Source of the DNA: Rhodospirillales bacterium
GTDB lineage: Bacteria; Pseudomonadota; Alphaproteobacteria; Rhodospirillales; Rhodospirillaceae
DNA length: 40,403 nt
Reading direction: 5' to 3'
NCBI GenBank assembly: GCA_028278135.1
Contig: JANQEW010000017.1
Location: forward strand, 1 to 40,403
Part shown: positions 1-7,858 of the stretch, piece by piece
Layout of the letters: every line of letters starts with the position of its first letter
How positions within the stretch are numbered: the first letter of the stretch is position 1
Translations under genes and position numbers: made by a program
The notes under the pieces: model-generated
Told to the model about the DNA's origin: nothing
Databases searched by the model: none
The model's input: only the letters and a program-made list of their open reading frames with translations

Positions 1-99
1 CAAGGTCGCCGCCGCAAAAGCATTGATATCAAAGCTGGTGGTGGCGTTTGACTGCGGGTTCACTGCAGGCGTCAAAAAGGCCGTTGGGATTTTGTAAAA
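1..99. repeat. 99-bp terminal direct repeat, left copy (assembly overlap)
   Basis: Bases 1-99 are identical to 40305-40403. The repeat lies inside one open reading frame that stays in frame when the ends are joined (1575 to 1, then 40304 to 39198, minus strand). This fits a circular or circularly permuted genome opened by a de Bruijn assembler with a 99-base overlap better than a biological terminal repeat, which would rarely sit inside a virion gene. The unit genome is then 40,304 bp. Confidence 0.95.
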
Positions 100-1575
100 A
101 ACATCGGCTGTCGCGCCGGTGGTGGTGCCATCCGTCATAAACCATGTGGTCGCGGCGGGCGCGATATCAAAACCAAACTCGGTGCCGTCTGTGCTCGAAT
201 TGGCCGCAATTCCCGAAACAGTGATTTTTTTACTAGCCGCCCCGCTCATCAAAATCGACGACACCGCCGAAGCCCTGTAACCGCCAGACACAAGCTTGGT
301 CACCGCCATAATCTTATAAACGTTGTTGGTAAACGTGCCCGTGCCAGCGGCTTCGGCTAGGGTTTGCCCATTCCACTCCAGCGTTGTTTCATCCAACGCC
401 GCAGGCTCGGTAAAGGTCACGCTAGTATTGGCGACAAAACTCCCCACAACCCTAATGGTTGGATCAAGCGCGCCGCCTTTAAGCCAAACCTCCTGCCCCA
501 CGTAAATGCCGTCGGTTGAGGCGACATTGGCCGTAAACGAGCCCGTGAAACTGGTGATTGCCTCTGACTTGCCGCCGGTTACATACCCTGGCGACATGCG
601 ATAACCATGAACCATCATGCCCGTGCTCGAACTATCCCAAACGCGGTTTAAGTTCGTGGCGTGATCGCACGAAAACGCCAAGCCTTTGAAAGCCAAAAAA
701 TCGTAAATGTCGTCTTGCGCGGTCGCCAAGCCCGACTGAATTGAAGTCCAGGCCGCAGGGTTGTCTGGATCGTTTTGGTAATAAATCGAGCCATTCACCG
801 CCGCCAGCACGTTTTGAAAAACCGTCCCGCTCTCTTCTCGCTTGTAGTCAAACAGGCCCAAAATCGGCGGCGAGGTTGCTTCAATCACGTAATAGCCCTC
901 GCCAGCCGCCCCAAGGTTCACGAACGTCGAATAATTGTCACGAGTCCCCTTAACATCCGTGGGCGTGGTCGACCCGCTATTGCGTCCGGTCGCCCAGGCG
1001 TCAGGCTCGACCGAGGCATCCGTGGTCATTTCCGCGCAAAGCCAGTACGTGGTCCCACTGGTCAAAGCTGGCGCAATCGGAAAAGACAGCTCAATGTCTT
1101 TTTTTGCTCCAACCCACGGAATAAGGCTTGTGACACTAACCGAAGTCCCGTTTGTCAGCACCGCGCCAGGATCACCGGCGGCGTCCGCTCTAATCGTGAA
1201 CCTGAAAAGCGTGAACGGCTGCGAAATGTGCGTCTGTAACGAAATCCTGGCGCTGGCAACACTCTTGCTTGCCCCCGGCACGAACTTAAAACACTGAGCC
1301 GTAACGTCGGCGCCCGTCGGATCAAAAAACTCCGCAGTGTTGTTGGTGGTCTGCGTGACGTAGGGCACGCCGCCGTCAACAGAGTTGCCCCATTGCGCTT
1401 TGCCCAGCCTTTTCGAAACCGCGCTGTGGTAAAAAAAGTCGCAGTTTTTCAAATCCGGCGATTGCATCGGCGCGCCGCCAAAGTCACGGACATGAAGCGG
1501 CGTGCTGCGAGGGTTCCAGCCCCCGTTAAAAGTCGCGCTGCGCTGCTGGATTTGCCTTTTAGGTATCTGTGCCAT
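1..1575 (-). CDS. Tail-tube/nozzle protein (P22 gp10-like), N-terminal 525 codons, split by window edge
   Basis: ATG at 1575 overlaps the stop of the adaptor gene as TAATG. The frame is open to base 1 and continues at 40304 down to 39198, giving 893 residues once the 99-bp overlap is counted once. The start (MAQIPKRQ, then GGWNPRSTPL and a segment on parts-list residues such as KNCDFFYHSAVSKRLG) resembles podovirus stabilisation/nozzle proteins, which begin with a GG-rich strand and an RKRxG-type turn. Residues about 100-200 look like an inserted beta-sandwich. Later segments show repeated aromatic/Gly strands typical of a beta-propeller. The P22 relative is about 470 residues, so this one is nearly double, probably through insertions. 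The position directly after the head-tail adaptor supports a tail-tube role. The assignment is by context and sequence style, not by a search. Confidence 0.7.
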   Translation of the reverse strand, partial: MAQIPKRQIQQRSATFNGGWNPRSTPLHVRDFGGAPMQSPDLKNCDFFYHSAVSKRLGKAQWGNSVDGGVPYVTQTTNNTAEFFDPTGADVTAQCFKFVPGASKSVASARISLQTHISQPFTLFRFTIRADAAGDPGAVLTNGTSVSVTSLIPWVGAKKDIELSFPIAPALTSGTTYWLCAEMTTDASVEPDAWATGRNSGSTTPTDVKGTRDNYSTFVNLGAAGEGYYVIEATSPPILGLFDYKREESGTVFQNVLAAVNGSIYYQNDPDNPAAWTSIQSGLATAQDDIYDFLAFKGLAFSCDHATNLNRVWDSSSTGMMVHGYRMSPGYVTGGKSEAITSFTGSFTANVASTDGIYVGQEVWLKGGALDPTIRVVGSFVANTSVTFTEPAALDETTLEWNGQTLAEAAGTGTFTNNVYKIMAVTKLVSGGYRASAVSSILMSGAASKKITVSGIAANSSTDGTEFGFDIAPAATTWFMTDGTTTGATADVFYKIPTAFLTPAVNPQSNATTSFDINAFAAATL

Positions 1576-2336
1576 TAAAACGGAACGAACAAATCCCTGT
1601 TGATTTCAGACGCGCCGGAAATGGCAATCTCCGTATCAAGGCTACGGAACTTATTAACGTAATCGTCCATGCTTTCGTTTTTCAGCCACATGCGATCAAA
1701 CAGCGCCCGCGCGGGCGAGGGATTGGCGTTGATCATGTATTCCCTGTCATACAAGCGGTAACGATCATCGTTGCGCTTCATAAAAGACTTTTTGATCGCC
1801 TCATTCAAAACCACGTTCTGAAACTCTGGCGGGATGATCATCACCGACGCGCTGCCGGAGGTAAGCGCCGTCACACGCTTTTTAAAGCCGTATTCGACCG
1901 TGTAAACCTGGTCCGGCTGCGGAAACAGATAAAACTGCAAAGCCGCGTTGCTGGCGTCTTCAGCAGGAATGTACGCCCAGGGTTTTGTGGCGCCGACGTT
2001 GGTGTATCGGCCAGGATAGTTCGCGATCCAGTCGGTGAAGCTGGCGCGCCTGATCTTTTGCTGCTGGGCCGGGATCGCCATATACATGACTTCCCGCACG
2101 GTATCGTCCACCGCATACGGCGCGGTGCTGGACGCAATCGTCGGGAAAGTCAAAATATCGAATAAAAACCACCAGTCGTATGACGCGCACAGCTCGCGGT
2201 AGGCATCGTTGAAAAACTCCGCAAACCGCGTGGCCGTGGGATTGGTGTTTGTGCCAAACGCCGCTTTTTCGAGCACAATCTCGGCGGCTTCCGCCTCGAA
2301 CTGCGCCATCGTTTTTGCTCCCGGCAAATCCGCCAT
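1575..2336 (-). CDS. Head-tail adaptor protein (P22 gp4-like)
   Basis: The protein has 253 residues, with ATG at 2336 preceded by GGGAGTAAAGC. The N-terminal half is helical (FNDAYRELCASYDWWFL is the typical 'neck' helix followed by aromatic residues). The middle has the YFFPxP-like strand run (LQFYLFPQPDQVYTVEYGFKK) seen as a beta-extension in podovirus adaptor or tail tubular A proteins. The C-terminus is helical (LFDRMWLKNESMDDYVNKF). Such proteins form a ring under the portal and receive the tail tube. It lies between a coiled-coil membrane protein and the nozzle gene, with which it overlaps by one base (TAATG). I am fairly confident of the class but not of the exact family. Confidence 0.75.
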   Translation of the reverse strand: MADLPGAKTMAQFEAEAAEIVLEKAAFGTNTNPTATRFAEFFNDAYRELCASYDWWFLFDILTFPTIASSTAPYAVDDTVREVMYMAIPAQQQKIRRASFTDWIANYPGRYTNVGATKPWAYIPAEDASNAALQFYLFPQPDQVYTVEYGFKKRVTALTSGSASVMIIPPEFQNVVLNEAIKKSFMKRNDDRYRLYDREYMINANPSPARALFDRMWLKNESMDDYVNKFRSLDTEIAISGASEINRDLFVPF

Positions 2337-2346
2337 GCTTTACTCC

Positions 2347-2742
2347 CTAAAGACCGTGGTTTAAAACCCTCTTTTCGAGCCGCTCTAAACGCTTGTCCTG
2401 GGCCACGTCGCGCGCTTCCCGCAGTTGTTTTTCATCTTCGATCAATTTGTCCCGTTCAAGCTTTGCAGTGGTGATCATTTCATCCACCTTGTCGCGGGTG
2501 ACCAGCCGCCCTTCCAGGCGGTCAAGGTCTTGAAGCCGCTTGTCAATATTGTCCAAGCGCTCCTCAGCCTTTTTGATGCGCTGGTTTTGGCGCGCCTCGT
2601 GATCGTCTTCAAGTTCATCGGCGCGAATGATAAACCGCTTGATGATCCACGCAATAAAACCCAGCCCCACGCCCGAACCAGCAACCGCTCCGATCCAGTG
2701 ATACCAAAGCATTCCAGCCTCGAGCTGTTGCTCAACGTCCAC
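2347..2742 (-). CDS. Membrane-anchored coiled-coil protein
   Basis: The protein has 131 residues. The GTG start at 2742 shares its G with the upstream TAG stop (TAGTG). Residues about 12-37 form one hydrophobic segment (HWIGAVAGSGVGLGFIAWII), followed by a positive KR pair. Residues 40-128 are a highly charged heptad-rich coiled coil (KAEERLDNIDKRLQDLDRLE). This topology suits an inner-membrane anchor with a long rod, as in i-spanins or holin-accessory proteins. It sits in the virion gene block between exported proteins and the head-tail adaptor, far from the lysis cassette, so a spanin role is only one possibility. A late accessory structural or membrane role is the alternative. Confidence 0.7.
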   Translation of the reverse strand: MDVEQQLEAGMLWYHWIGAVAGSGVGLGFIAWIIKRFIIRADELEDDHEARQNQRIKKAEERLDNIDKRLQDLDRLEGRLVTRDKVDEMITTAKLERDKLIEDEKQLREARDVAQDKRLERLEKRVLNHGL

Positions 2743-4079
2743 TACCTACCCACATCAAATAACTGCATAGTCCCAGGCCGGGGGGTTTCAACTTCATTCG
2801 GACCCACAGCAAAATAAGCGACGAAGCGCTGAGGCGAAACGTCGTTGTTTGTCATCTTGCACGTGAAGCCGTCACTATCCGAACTTTCGACTTCCATTGC
2901 CCCAAAAACTCCGCTGCCAAAACCCCGGTTGTAAATATTCGCGTAATCAATTGCCAAGGTGACACTACTAGTGGCCGCGTTATTGGCGGCATATGTCATG
3001 GTGCAGCCTTGCGTCAGCGTCGAGGCGTGCCAACTATACGCGCCCATCGTGCAACGATTGTTGTTTTCAAGCGTGTCTAGCGTGCTTTCGGGTTGCCAGC
3101 CGGACACAAACAAAGCCCCCTTGGGCGCAAATCCAAACCCGGTCTCCACACTTTGTGTCACCGTGTCCAGTTGCGTGAGCAAATCGCCCAAAACCCATTG
3201 GGCCCCTTTGATGCCGACCGCCATGTAGTCGCGTATTGCTGAGCCTGTCACCTCCGACCAATTGACTTGAAAGCCGGTCGACAGCATCGACGAAACGTTG
3301 CCACGGCTGTTGATGCCCGCAAAAGCACTGTCGATATTTCCCAGGCTATCGCCTTCGCGCAAATAGCCCTTTGTGTCCGAAGTGGCGATATTGCCGTCTG
3401 AACCGCCTAGCCACAGGTAATCGTTTGTTCCGTCCGCAAAACCAAACGCCAGCCGACTGCTACTTGTATTAACAGTGGGCGGGTTCTGTCCTGTCGCAAT
3501 CGACATAAAAATCAAAATATCCGGCTGAAAACTCCACGGCGTCACCGACTGAGTGCCGGTGCTTGCGGGCTCTGAAAACAAGGTTCTATCGACATCAGTA
3601 ATGTCGCTGCCACCCAAAGCCCAATAATGCACAACAGTCGAAGCCGAAAACTGATCGTCTACAGTCAGGGTGAACCCGTCACTGTTCATCGAGTCCAAGT
3701 CCAGGCGCCCGTCGTAACTGCCGGTCGACAAATTGATAGTGACATAACACGAGTCGTCTCTTATCGCGCACGCATCATTCGTCGTTGACACGTTGTCTTC
3801 GGAGGCGCCCGCCACGGCATGCCTTTTTGACGATGAGATCCCAACGCCAAAGCAGTGGTTACTGTCCTTGCTGTCATACACAGCAGCCGCAGTGTCCGTG
3901 AGGTTTTCGCCAAAAAAGAACACAACCTTTGGCTCGAACTGATTTCCCACCGGAAACGTCACCGTGATCTTGCTGTTCGTGGCCAGGGTCGTCGTCAAAA
4001 ACGAACTTTTGAGCACACGTAAATCAGCACTCGCGCAAACCGGCGCCAGGAATAAACATGCCAAAACAAAACAACGCAC
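2742..4079 (-). CDS. Exported triplicated beta-domain protein
   Basis: The protein has 445 residues. The GTG start at 4079 follows the upstream TAA by two bases. Residues 1-18 are a Sec signal peptide (VLACLFLAPVCASA, cleavage before D19). The mature protein is built from three related units of roughly 130 residues. Each has a 'FxPkhhhF' strand (FEPKVVFFFG, FQPDILIFMS, FAPKGALFVSG) and ends with an 'SDGFT...YxAxG' strand pair (SDGFTLTV..HYWALGG, STGFQVNW..YMAVGIKG, SDGFTCKM..AYFAVGP). Similar repeats occur in phage fibre or surface proteins. An N-terminal Sec signal is odd for a virion protein, which is normally assembled in the cytoplasm. It is the last of three consecutive signal-peptide genes. 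Function unknown; receptor-binding, surface-display or periplasmic roles are all open. Confidence 0.75.
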   Translation of the reverse strand: MRCFVLACLFLAPVCASADLRVLKSSFLTTTLATNSKITVTFPVGNQFEPKVVFFFGENLTDTAAAVYDSKDSNHCFGVGISSSKRHAVAGASEDNVSTTNDACAIRDDSCYVTINLSTGSYDGRLDLDSMNSDGFTLTVDDQFSASTVVHYWALGGSDITDVDRTLFSEPASTGTQSVTPWSFQPDILIFMSIATGQNPPTVNTSSSRLAFGFADGTNDYLWLGGSDGNIATSDTKGYLREGDSLGNIDSAFAGINSRGNVSSMLSTGFQVNWSEVTGSAIRDYMAVGIKGAQWVLGDLLTQLDTVTQSVETGFGFAPKGALFVSGWQPESTLDTLENNNRCTMGAYSWHASTLTQGCTMTYAANNAATSSVTLAIDYANIYNRGFGSGVFGAMEVESSDSDGFTCKMTNNDVSPQRFVAYFAVGPNEVETPRPGTMQLFDVGR

Positions 4080-4080
4080 G

Positions 4081-4548
4081 TTAAAGCCCTAGCGCCGTTC
4101 TAACTTCTGTTGGTGTCGTATACCCGTCCACGCATCTACACTCCGCTGCAATAAAAGTGTTTAATATTCGGAAAACAAAAGCGGATTTTTGACCTTGGGT
4201 TGGCGACGGCGGAAGAAGGTTGGCAATTTGATCAAGTTCAAAGCCGTCGGCATCATTCATATTGAAATGACTTTTCACATCCGCTTTTGACAATCTCCCT
4301 TCGGCAACTTCTCCGGCCAGCGCGTGAAACAAATGCACCTCGATTTTTGGCCTGGTGGGGTCCGTCGGGTTGCCCGCCATCGGAGTCCCGTCATCATTCA
4401 AGCCCATCAGCCGATTAACCAACGTCCCTGGTGTTGGCGACGGCGTTGCTGTCGGCGTAACGCTCGGCGTGGGCGACGCGGCCTCAACCGAAAGATTGGC
4501 AAGGAAACAGCCAGAGAATAAAAACGCGATCAAAAGAACCTTCTTCAT
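4081..4548 (-). CDS. Exported protein with Thr/Pro linker
   Basis: The protein has 155 residues, with ATG at 4548 and GGAGTTTAGGCC upstream. Residues 1-23 are a Sec signal (MKKVLLIAFLFSGC...SVEA). An alternative lipobox-like FSGC at 11-14 would make it a lipoprotein. A low-complexity Ser/Thr/Pro linker follows at 25-42 (SPTPSVTPTATPSPTPG), as in secreted cell-surface proteins. The remaining globular part has Asp-rich NMNDADGFELDQ at about 96-107, reminiscent of a calcium-binding loop, and a CRC pair near the C-terminus. No family recognised. It lies in a tight operon with the two other exported proteins on either side. Confidence 0.7.
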   Translation of the reverse strand: MKKVLLIAFLFSGCFLANLSVEAASPTPSVTPTATPSPTPGTLVNRLMGLNDDGTPMAGNPTDPTRPKIEVHLFHALAGEVAEGRLSKADVKSHFNMNDADGFELDQIANLLPPSPTQGQKSAFVFRILNTFIAAECRCVDGYTTPTEVRTALGL

Positions 4549-4561
4549 GGCCTAAACTCCT

Positions 4562-5809
4562 TTATTCGGGACGGGCGATAGCGAAAATCCTTACGTCGTT
4601 TTCTGTGGGTGTAGACGATAGCTGGGCCGTCCAGGCGTTGTTGTCCGCGTCCTGCTCAATATCAACCGGAATAGCCATCGATGCGCCGCCGCCATCGGCA
4701 CCGGCCCATATCGAAAAATCAACCGCGCCGCCGGTGGCGTCCCTGAAGTCCACGCGAATTTTTTCTGCCGACCCGTTTGAAATAAGCACGTATGACAGCC
4801 GATTGTTTACACCGGCGCCCCCGGCTGCGATCAAAGTTGTTTCGGTGGTATTTGTAAGGGTGATACTGCCTTGGGTCGTTGTTTCAAAGGGATAGCGCTT
4901 AACATCAACTTCAAGGCCGTGGGCCGTGCTTCCGCGCATGCGGTTCCAGTTTGTCGACCCGTCATAATGAAACGGAAACACCGACATTGGACTTCCAGCG
5001 CCACCTTGGCTGAGTAAATTGGTGGCGATATTCGAAATTCCGTCCGCTGGCGTGGCATTAAGACCAACCACAAGGCCGCCGTTGTTATCAACGCGAAGTT
5101 GCTGGACCAACCCGCCAGCCGTAACACCGCCGATTAAAACCGGGTCGCCAATAGGCGAGGAGGCATCCGGCGCGGTGCCCTGCACTTCAGTCGCGGATGT
5201 GCCCGAGGGCGGCGAAGTTGCAGCGCTCACAGTGCCGTCCACGGTGATGCTGTTTCCGCCGTCTTGAATATTTACGGCGGAAGCCCCGGCGGCGTTATTC
5301 ACCGTCACGTCGCCAATGTCAGTCCCCGTCACAAGCTTGGTGTTGATGGCAGACAACGTCGCCTCGGTTGCGGCTCCTGCGGGCAGACCCCCGGCGGGCG
5401 CCGTTGTCAAAATATAGTCAACGTCAAGCGTGCCTGCGGGCGCGTTCGTGCTCGTTGATCGAAAGCGGACGTAACGAGCGCGTTTCTTCAGCACATAATT
5501 GTCGTTGGCATAAAGGGTAAAGGCTTTGCGGAAGTTGCTCCCTGACTGGGCAGAAAACTCCACATCGACCAGCGCGGCATTCGTGCCCTTGCACTGGACC
5601 GCAATGCCAGCGGAGGTTTCAAGGTCAATCGCCGAGGAAACCGTGCCGGGGGAGGCCGACGACAACGCCGAGGTTTGCGACCCGGTGATTGTGTCGGCTG
5701 AGTCAAAGTGGAGATTAACCTCCTGCTGGTCAGTAAAAGATTTTGCTAGAGCTGGGCTTCCAGCCAACAGGAACAGGCTCAAGAGGATGCATAGGGATTT
5801 CAGGTTCAT
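4562..5809 (-). CDS. Exported beta-rich phage surface protein
   Basis: The start chosen is the ATG at 5809 (MNLKSLCILL), six bases after GAGG; ATGs at 5812 and 5821 are alternatives. It gives 415 residues. Residues 1-22 are a clear Sec signal (LCILLSLFLLAGSPALA, cleavage before K23). The rest is Gly/Ala/Ser/Thr-rich beta sequence. It includes VNIQDGGNSITVDGTV and GGLVQQLRVDNNGGLVV, the short-strand patterns common in phage head-fibre, decoration or tail proteins. The C-terminal 110 residues (TLTNTTETTLIAAGG... to IFAIARPE) form a plausible beta-sandwich. It overlaps the upstream gene by 80 bases. A virion-like sequence with a secretion signal is unusual and is shared by the next two genes. 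Confidence 0.75.
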   Translation of the reverse strand: MNLKSLCILLSLFLLAGSPALAKSFTDQQEVNLHFDSADTITGSQTSALSSASPGTVSSAIDLETSAGIAVQCKGTNAALVDVEFSAQSGSNFRKAFTLYANDNYVLKKRARYVRFRSTSTNAPAGTLDVDYILTTAPAGGLPAGAATEATLSAINTKLVTGTDIGDVTVNNAAGASAVNIQDGGNSITVDGTVSAATSPPSGTSATEVQGTAPDASSPIGDPVLIGGVTAGGLVQQLRVDNNGGLVVGLNATPADGISNIATNLLSQGGAGSPMSVFPFHYDGSTNWNRMRGSTAHGLEVDVKRYPFETTTQGSITLTNTTETTLIAAGGAGVNNRLSYVLISNGSAEKIRVDFRDATGGAVDFSIWAGADGGGASMAIPVDIEQDADNNAWTAQLSSTPTENDVRIFAIARPE

Positions 5810-6170
5810 CATCAACCTCATAATTATGCGGCTTGGGCCGCCTAGACGAAGGTGCCAGCGCCGTTGGCAAAAGTTTCAGAAGCCGGGCTTTGTCTATGAG
5901 TTTGGCGCGTACCAAAATCTTAAATATCGACGTGTATCCACGATGCACGCGGCCATCCTCATCAAGAAAGTCGTACTTGGGAAAGTTGATAAAGAACCGG
6001 GGAGAGGGAAGGCCACAAAGCTCATTCATGCCGTAGGTGGTCGAGTCATGAACGCGCGGGCCGTACCAGCCAATCATTTCGGCGCACGGGTGCAACGTCC
6101 AAATAATCTTCACCTTCGGGTTGAGTTTCTTCAGGACGGACCTGAATTTGCTCCACGAAATTGCGCCCAT
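5730..6170 (-). CDS. Unrecognised 146-aa protein in virion block
   Basis: ATG at 6170 follows AAGGGAGAGGG. The protein is soluble, rich in aromatic residues and basic at the N-terminus (SWSKFRSVLKKLNPKVKIIW). It has a central segment WYGPRVHDSTTYGMNELCG and a C-terminal Pro/Glu-rich tail. I recognise no family. It lies between the small Gly/Ser protein downstream of the capsid gene and the first exported protein, so it may be a minor virion or assembly protein. Confidence 0.65.
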   Translation of the reverse strand: MGAISWSKFRSVLKKLNPKVKIIWTLHPCAEMIGWYGPRVHDSTTYGMNELCGLPSPRFFINFPKYDFLDEDGRVHRGYTSIFKILVRAKLIDKARLLKLLPTALAPSSRRPKPHNYEVDDEPEIPMHPLEPVPVGWKPSSSKIFY

Positions 6171-6194
6171 CCCTCTCCCTTAGTTCCTTTTGTT

Positions 6195-6410
6195 CTAGTA
6201 GCCCGTGCTCTTACGCAAAGGCTCAGCCCCGGTGGTGTTGGCATTACCCTTCGCGCTCATGGACGGGTTAATGTCCTTGCGCGTGATAGGGTAGCCGAGG
6301 CTGTCTTGCGGCTGATTAATAACCTCCTGGTTCCCCACTTTCGGGTTACTGGGAGGCGAGCCAGCGGTGCCGCCGCTGTTCTTGCTTCCGTATCCCATTC
6401 CTTTAGGCAT
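6195..6410 (-). CDS. Small Gly/Ser/Asn-rich protein
   Basis: The protein has 71 residues; ATG at 6410 follows GGAGGTATGCC. It is low-complexity, polar and probably disordered (GYGSKNSGGTAGSPPSN), with no hydrophobic core. Short disordered proteins of this kind often sit just behind the capsid gene in podovirus-like genomes. No function can be assigned. Confidence 0.6.
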   Translation of the reverse strand: MPKGMGYGSKNSGGTAGSPPSNPKVGNQEVINQPQDSLGYPITRKDINPSMSAKGNANTTGAEPLRKSTGY

Positions 6411-6431
6411 GGCATACCTCCTTGAACGGCC

Positions 6432-6863
6432 CTAGATCAGAGCCTTGAAAGGGTTGGCGGCCCGTCGAGTAAAAACCCACACGTGGCGTTTCAGCTTCTT
6501 GGTGCGCCGACCCGAAACTGGATCAATCACAAACCGGCCCTGCTCGTCGCGGGCATCAACTTCCTCATAGCCCGTCACGAGCGCAGGCACGATTACCTTT
6601 CTGCCGTCCCCCATTTCTTCCTCATAGGGGATGATGTAGCCCGCAAGGTCGTTCTCAAATTCCTTGGAAGCCTTCTGCGTTTCGGCCACCAGCTTTTTAA
6701 GCTGGTCGGCCTTGTCCGCTTCCGCCTTCGCTATCGCATCCTCGCGCAGTTTTTTCATCATTTCGGCGTTGGCGCGCCTGCGCTCCTCCGGATCTTCAGG
6801 AGGGGCAGGCGCGCGTGTTGCAGCCTTCGGCTTGGGTTTTGCGGCTTTCTTTTTCTCAGCCAT
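6432..6863 (-). CDS. Capsid-adjacent protein with basic, coiled N-terminus
   Basis: The protein has 143 residues; ATG at 6863 follows AGAGGCTGAT. Residues 1-30 are Lys/Ala/Pro-rich (KKKAAKPKPKAATRAPAPP). Residues 25-72 form a charged helix, probably a coiled coil. Residues 73-143 are a compact beta-rich part containing EEVDARDEQGRFVIDPVSGRR. It begins 10 bases after the major capsid stop codon, suggesting co-expression with capsid and a minor head or assembly role. No family recognised. Confidence 0.65.
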   Translation of the reverse strand: MAEKKKAAKPKPKAATRAPAPPEDPEERRRANAEMMKKLREDAIAKAEADKADQLKKLVAETQKASKEFENDLAGYIIPYEEEMGDGRKVIVPALVTGYEEVDARDEQGRFVIDPVSGRRTKKLKRHVWVFTRRAANPFKALI

Positions 6864-6872
6864 ATCAGCCTC

Positions 6873-7820
6873 TTAGCTCTGCTCCGAAACAGCGGATTTC
6901 ACGACGTAGGCGCGCGGGCCGTCGGTGCCGATGTACTTGGCAACGTAGGTCGCCTTCCAGCCGATGGAGCCGAGCTGTCCGAGCGGGTTAGAAATGGTGA
7001 TGTTACTCGCCGGGTTAACGAACAGATTGAAAGGCATGCTGTCGAGGCTGATGTTCACCGCAGCATCCGGGCCGCAAGCCAGCGCACGAAACACGGTCTG
7101 GCCGGAGGCCGCCGCCACGCTGTCAATCTGGCTCGAATACAGGATGCGGAAGCCAGCCAGCTTGCCGCTTTCGCCGTTCCAAACGCCGCCGTCCTTGCCG
7201 GACTGATCTTTGCGCTTGAGAATGTCCATCCATCCGCCGCCCGACGTGTCGATCTGGAGGTCATACTCCTGATCGGGATGCAGCACGATATTGAAGCATC
7301 CGTCGTCACCGGGGTTGACATCGTTGGCCTTGAACTTGCGGGCCAGGCGACGCAGCTCCTGGGCGTTAAACACATCAGTGGCGCCAATGGTGGCGTCTGA
7401 GGTGTTGTTGGCGAAATGGTCGGTCGCGTTGGAATACAGCTCATTCCGCATCAGCGTGTCCAGAGTCAGCGCGGCGTTGTAACCGAACTGCTTGGAAAGC
7501 TGGTCCATCGTGCGGCTGCGGGAGGTCACTTCCAGAAGGTCGGAAACCTTCGAGAAGGCGCCATACTGCGCGAGGGTTGCGGAGAAGAGGGTGGTGGTGA
7601 TTGAGATTTCAGACGGAGCGGTGCCTTCGGTCAAAGCCGAGGTCTGAGCCGTCTGATTGTCCACCCGGTACATGGAAAGAACTTGGCCTTCGTTAGCACC
7701 AATCTCCTCCTCTGTACCAAGGCGGTTGAGGTATAGCCGCTTCCGCAAAAACGACTGAGCACGTTTTTTGTACTTAGTCATCGCGGCGGCGGTATACGTC
7801 GACGTGGTCATATTTGCCAT
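6873..7820 (-). CDS. Major capsid protein, N4-gp56 family
   Basis: The protein has 315 residues; ATG at 7820 follows AAAAGGAGCCCTGTC. The N-terminal pattern matches the N4-gp56-type HK97-fold capsid family. It has a basic start (KYKKRAQSFLRKRLYLNRLG), then the loop EGTAPSEISITTTLFSATLAQYGAFSKVSDLLE, then a long helix with LTLDTLMRNEL. The C-terminal beta segment (GPRAYVVKSAVSEQS) is also typical. It would form the icosahedral shell with the scaffold encoded just upstream. Capsid, scaffold, portal and terminase are contiguous and in the usual order. Confidence 0.9.
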   Translation of the reverse strand: MANMTTSTYTAAAMTKYKKRAQSFLRKRLYLNRLGTEEEIGANEGQVLSMYRVDNQTAQTSALTEGTAPSEISITTTLFSATLAQYGAFSKVSDLLEVTSRSRTMDQLSKQFGYNAALTLDTLMRNELYSNATDHFANNTSDATIGATDVFNAQELRRLARKFKANDVNPGDDGCFNIVLHPDQEYDLQIDTSGGGWMDILKRKDQSGKDGGVWNGESGKLAGFRILYSSQIDSVAAASGQTVFRALACGPDAAVNISLDSMPFNLFVNPASNITISNPLGQLGSIGWKATYVAKYIGTDGPRAYVVKSAVSEQS

Positions 7821-7858
7821 GACAGGGCTCCTTTTATGAAGCCTCAGTCAGGAGCGAT

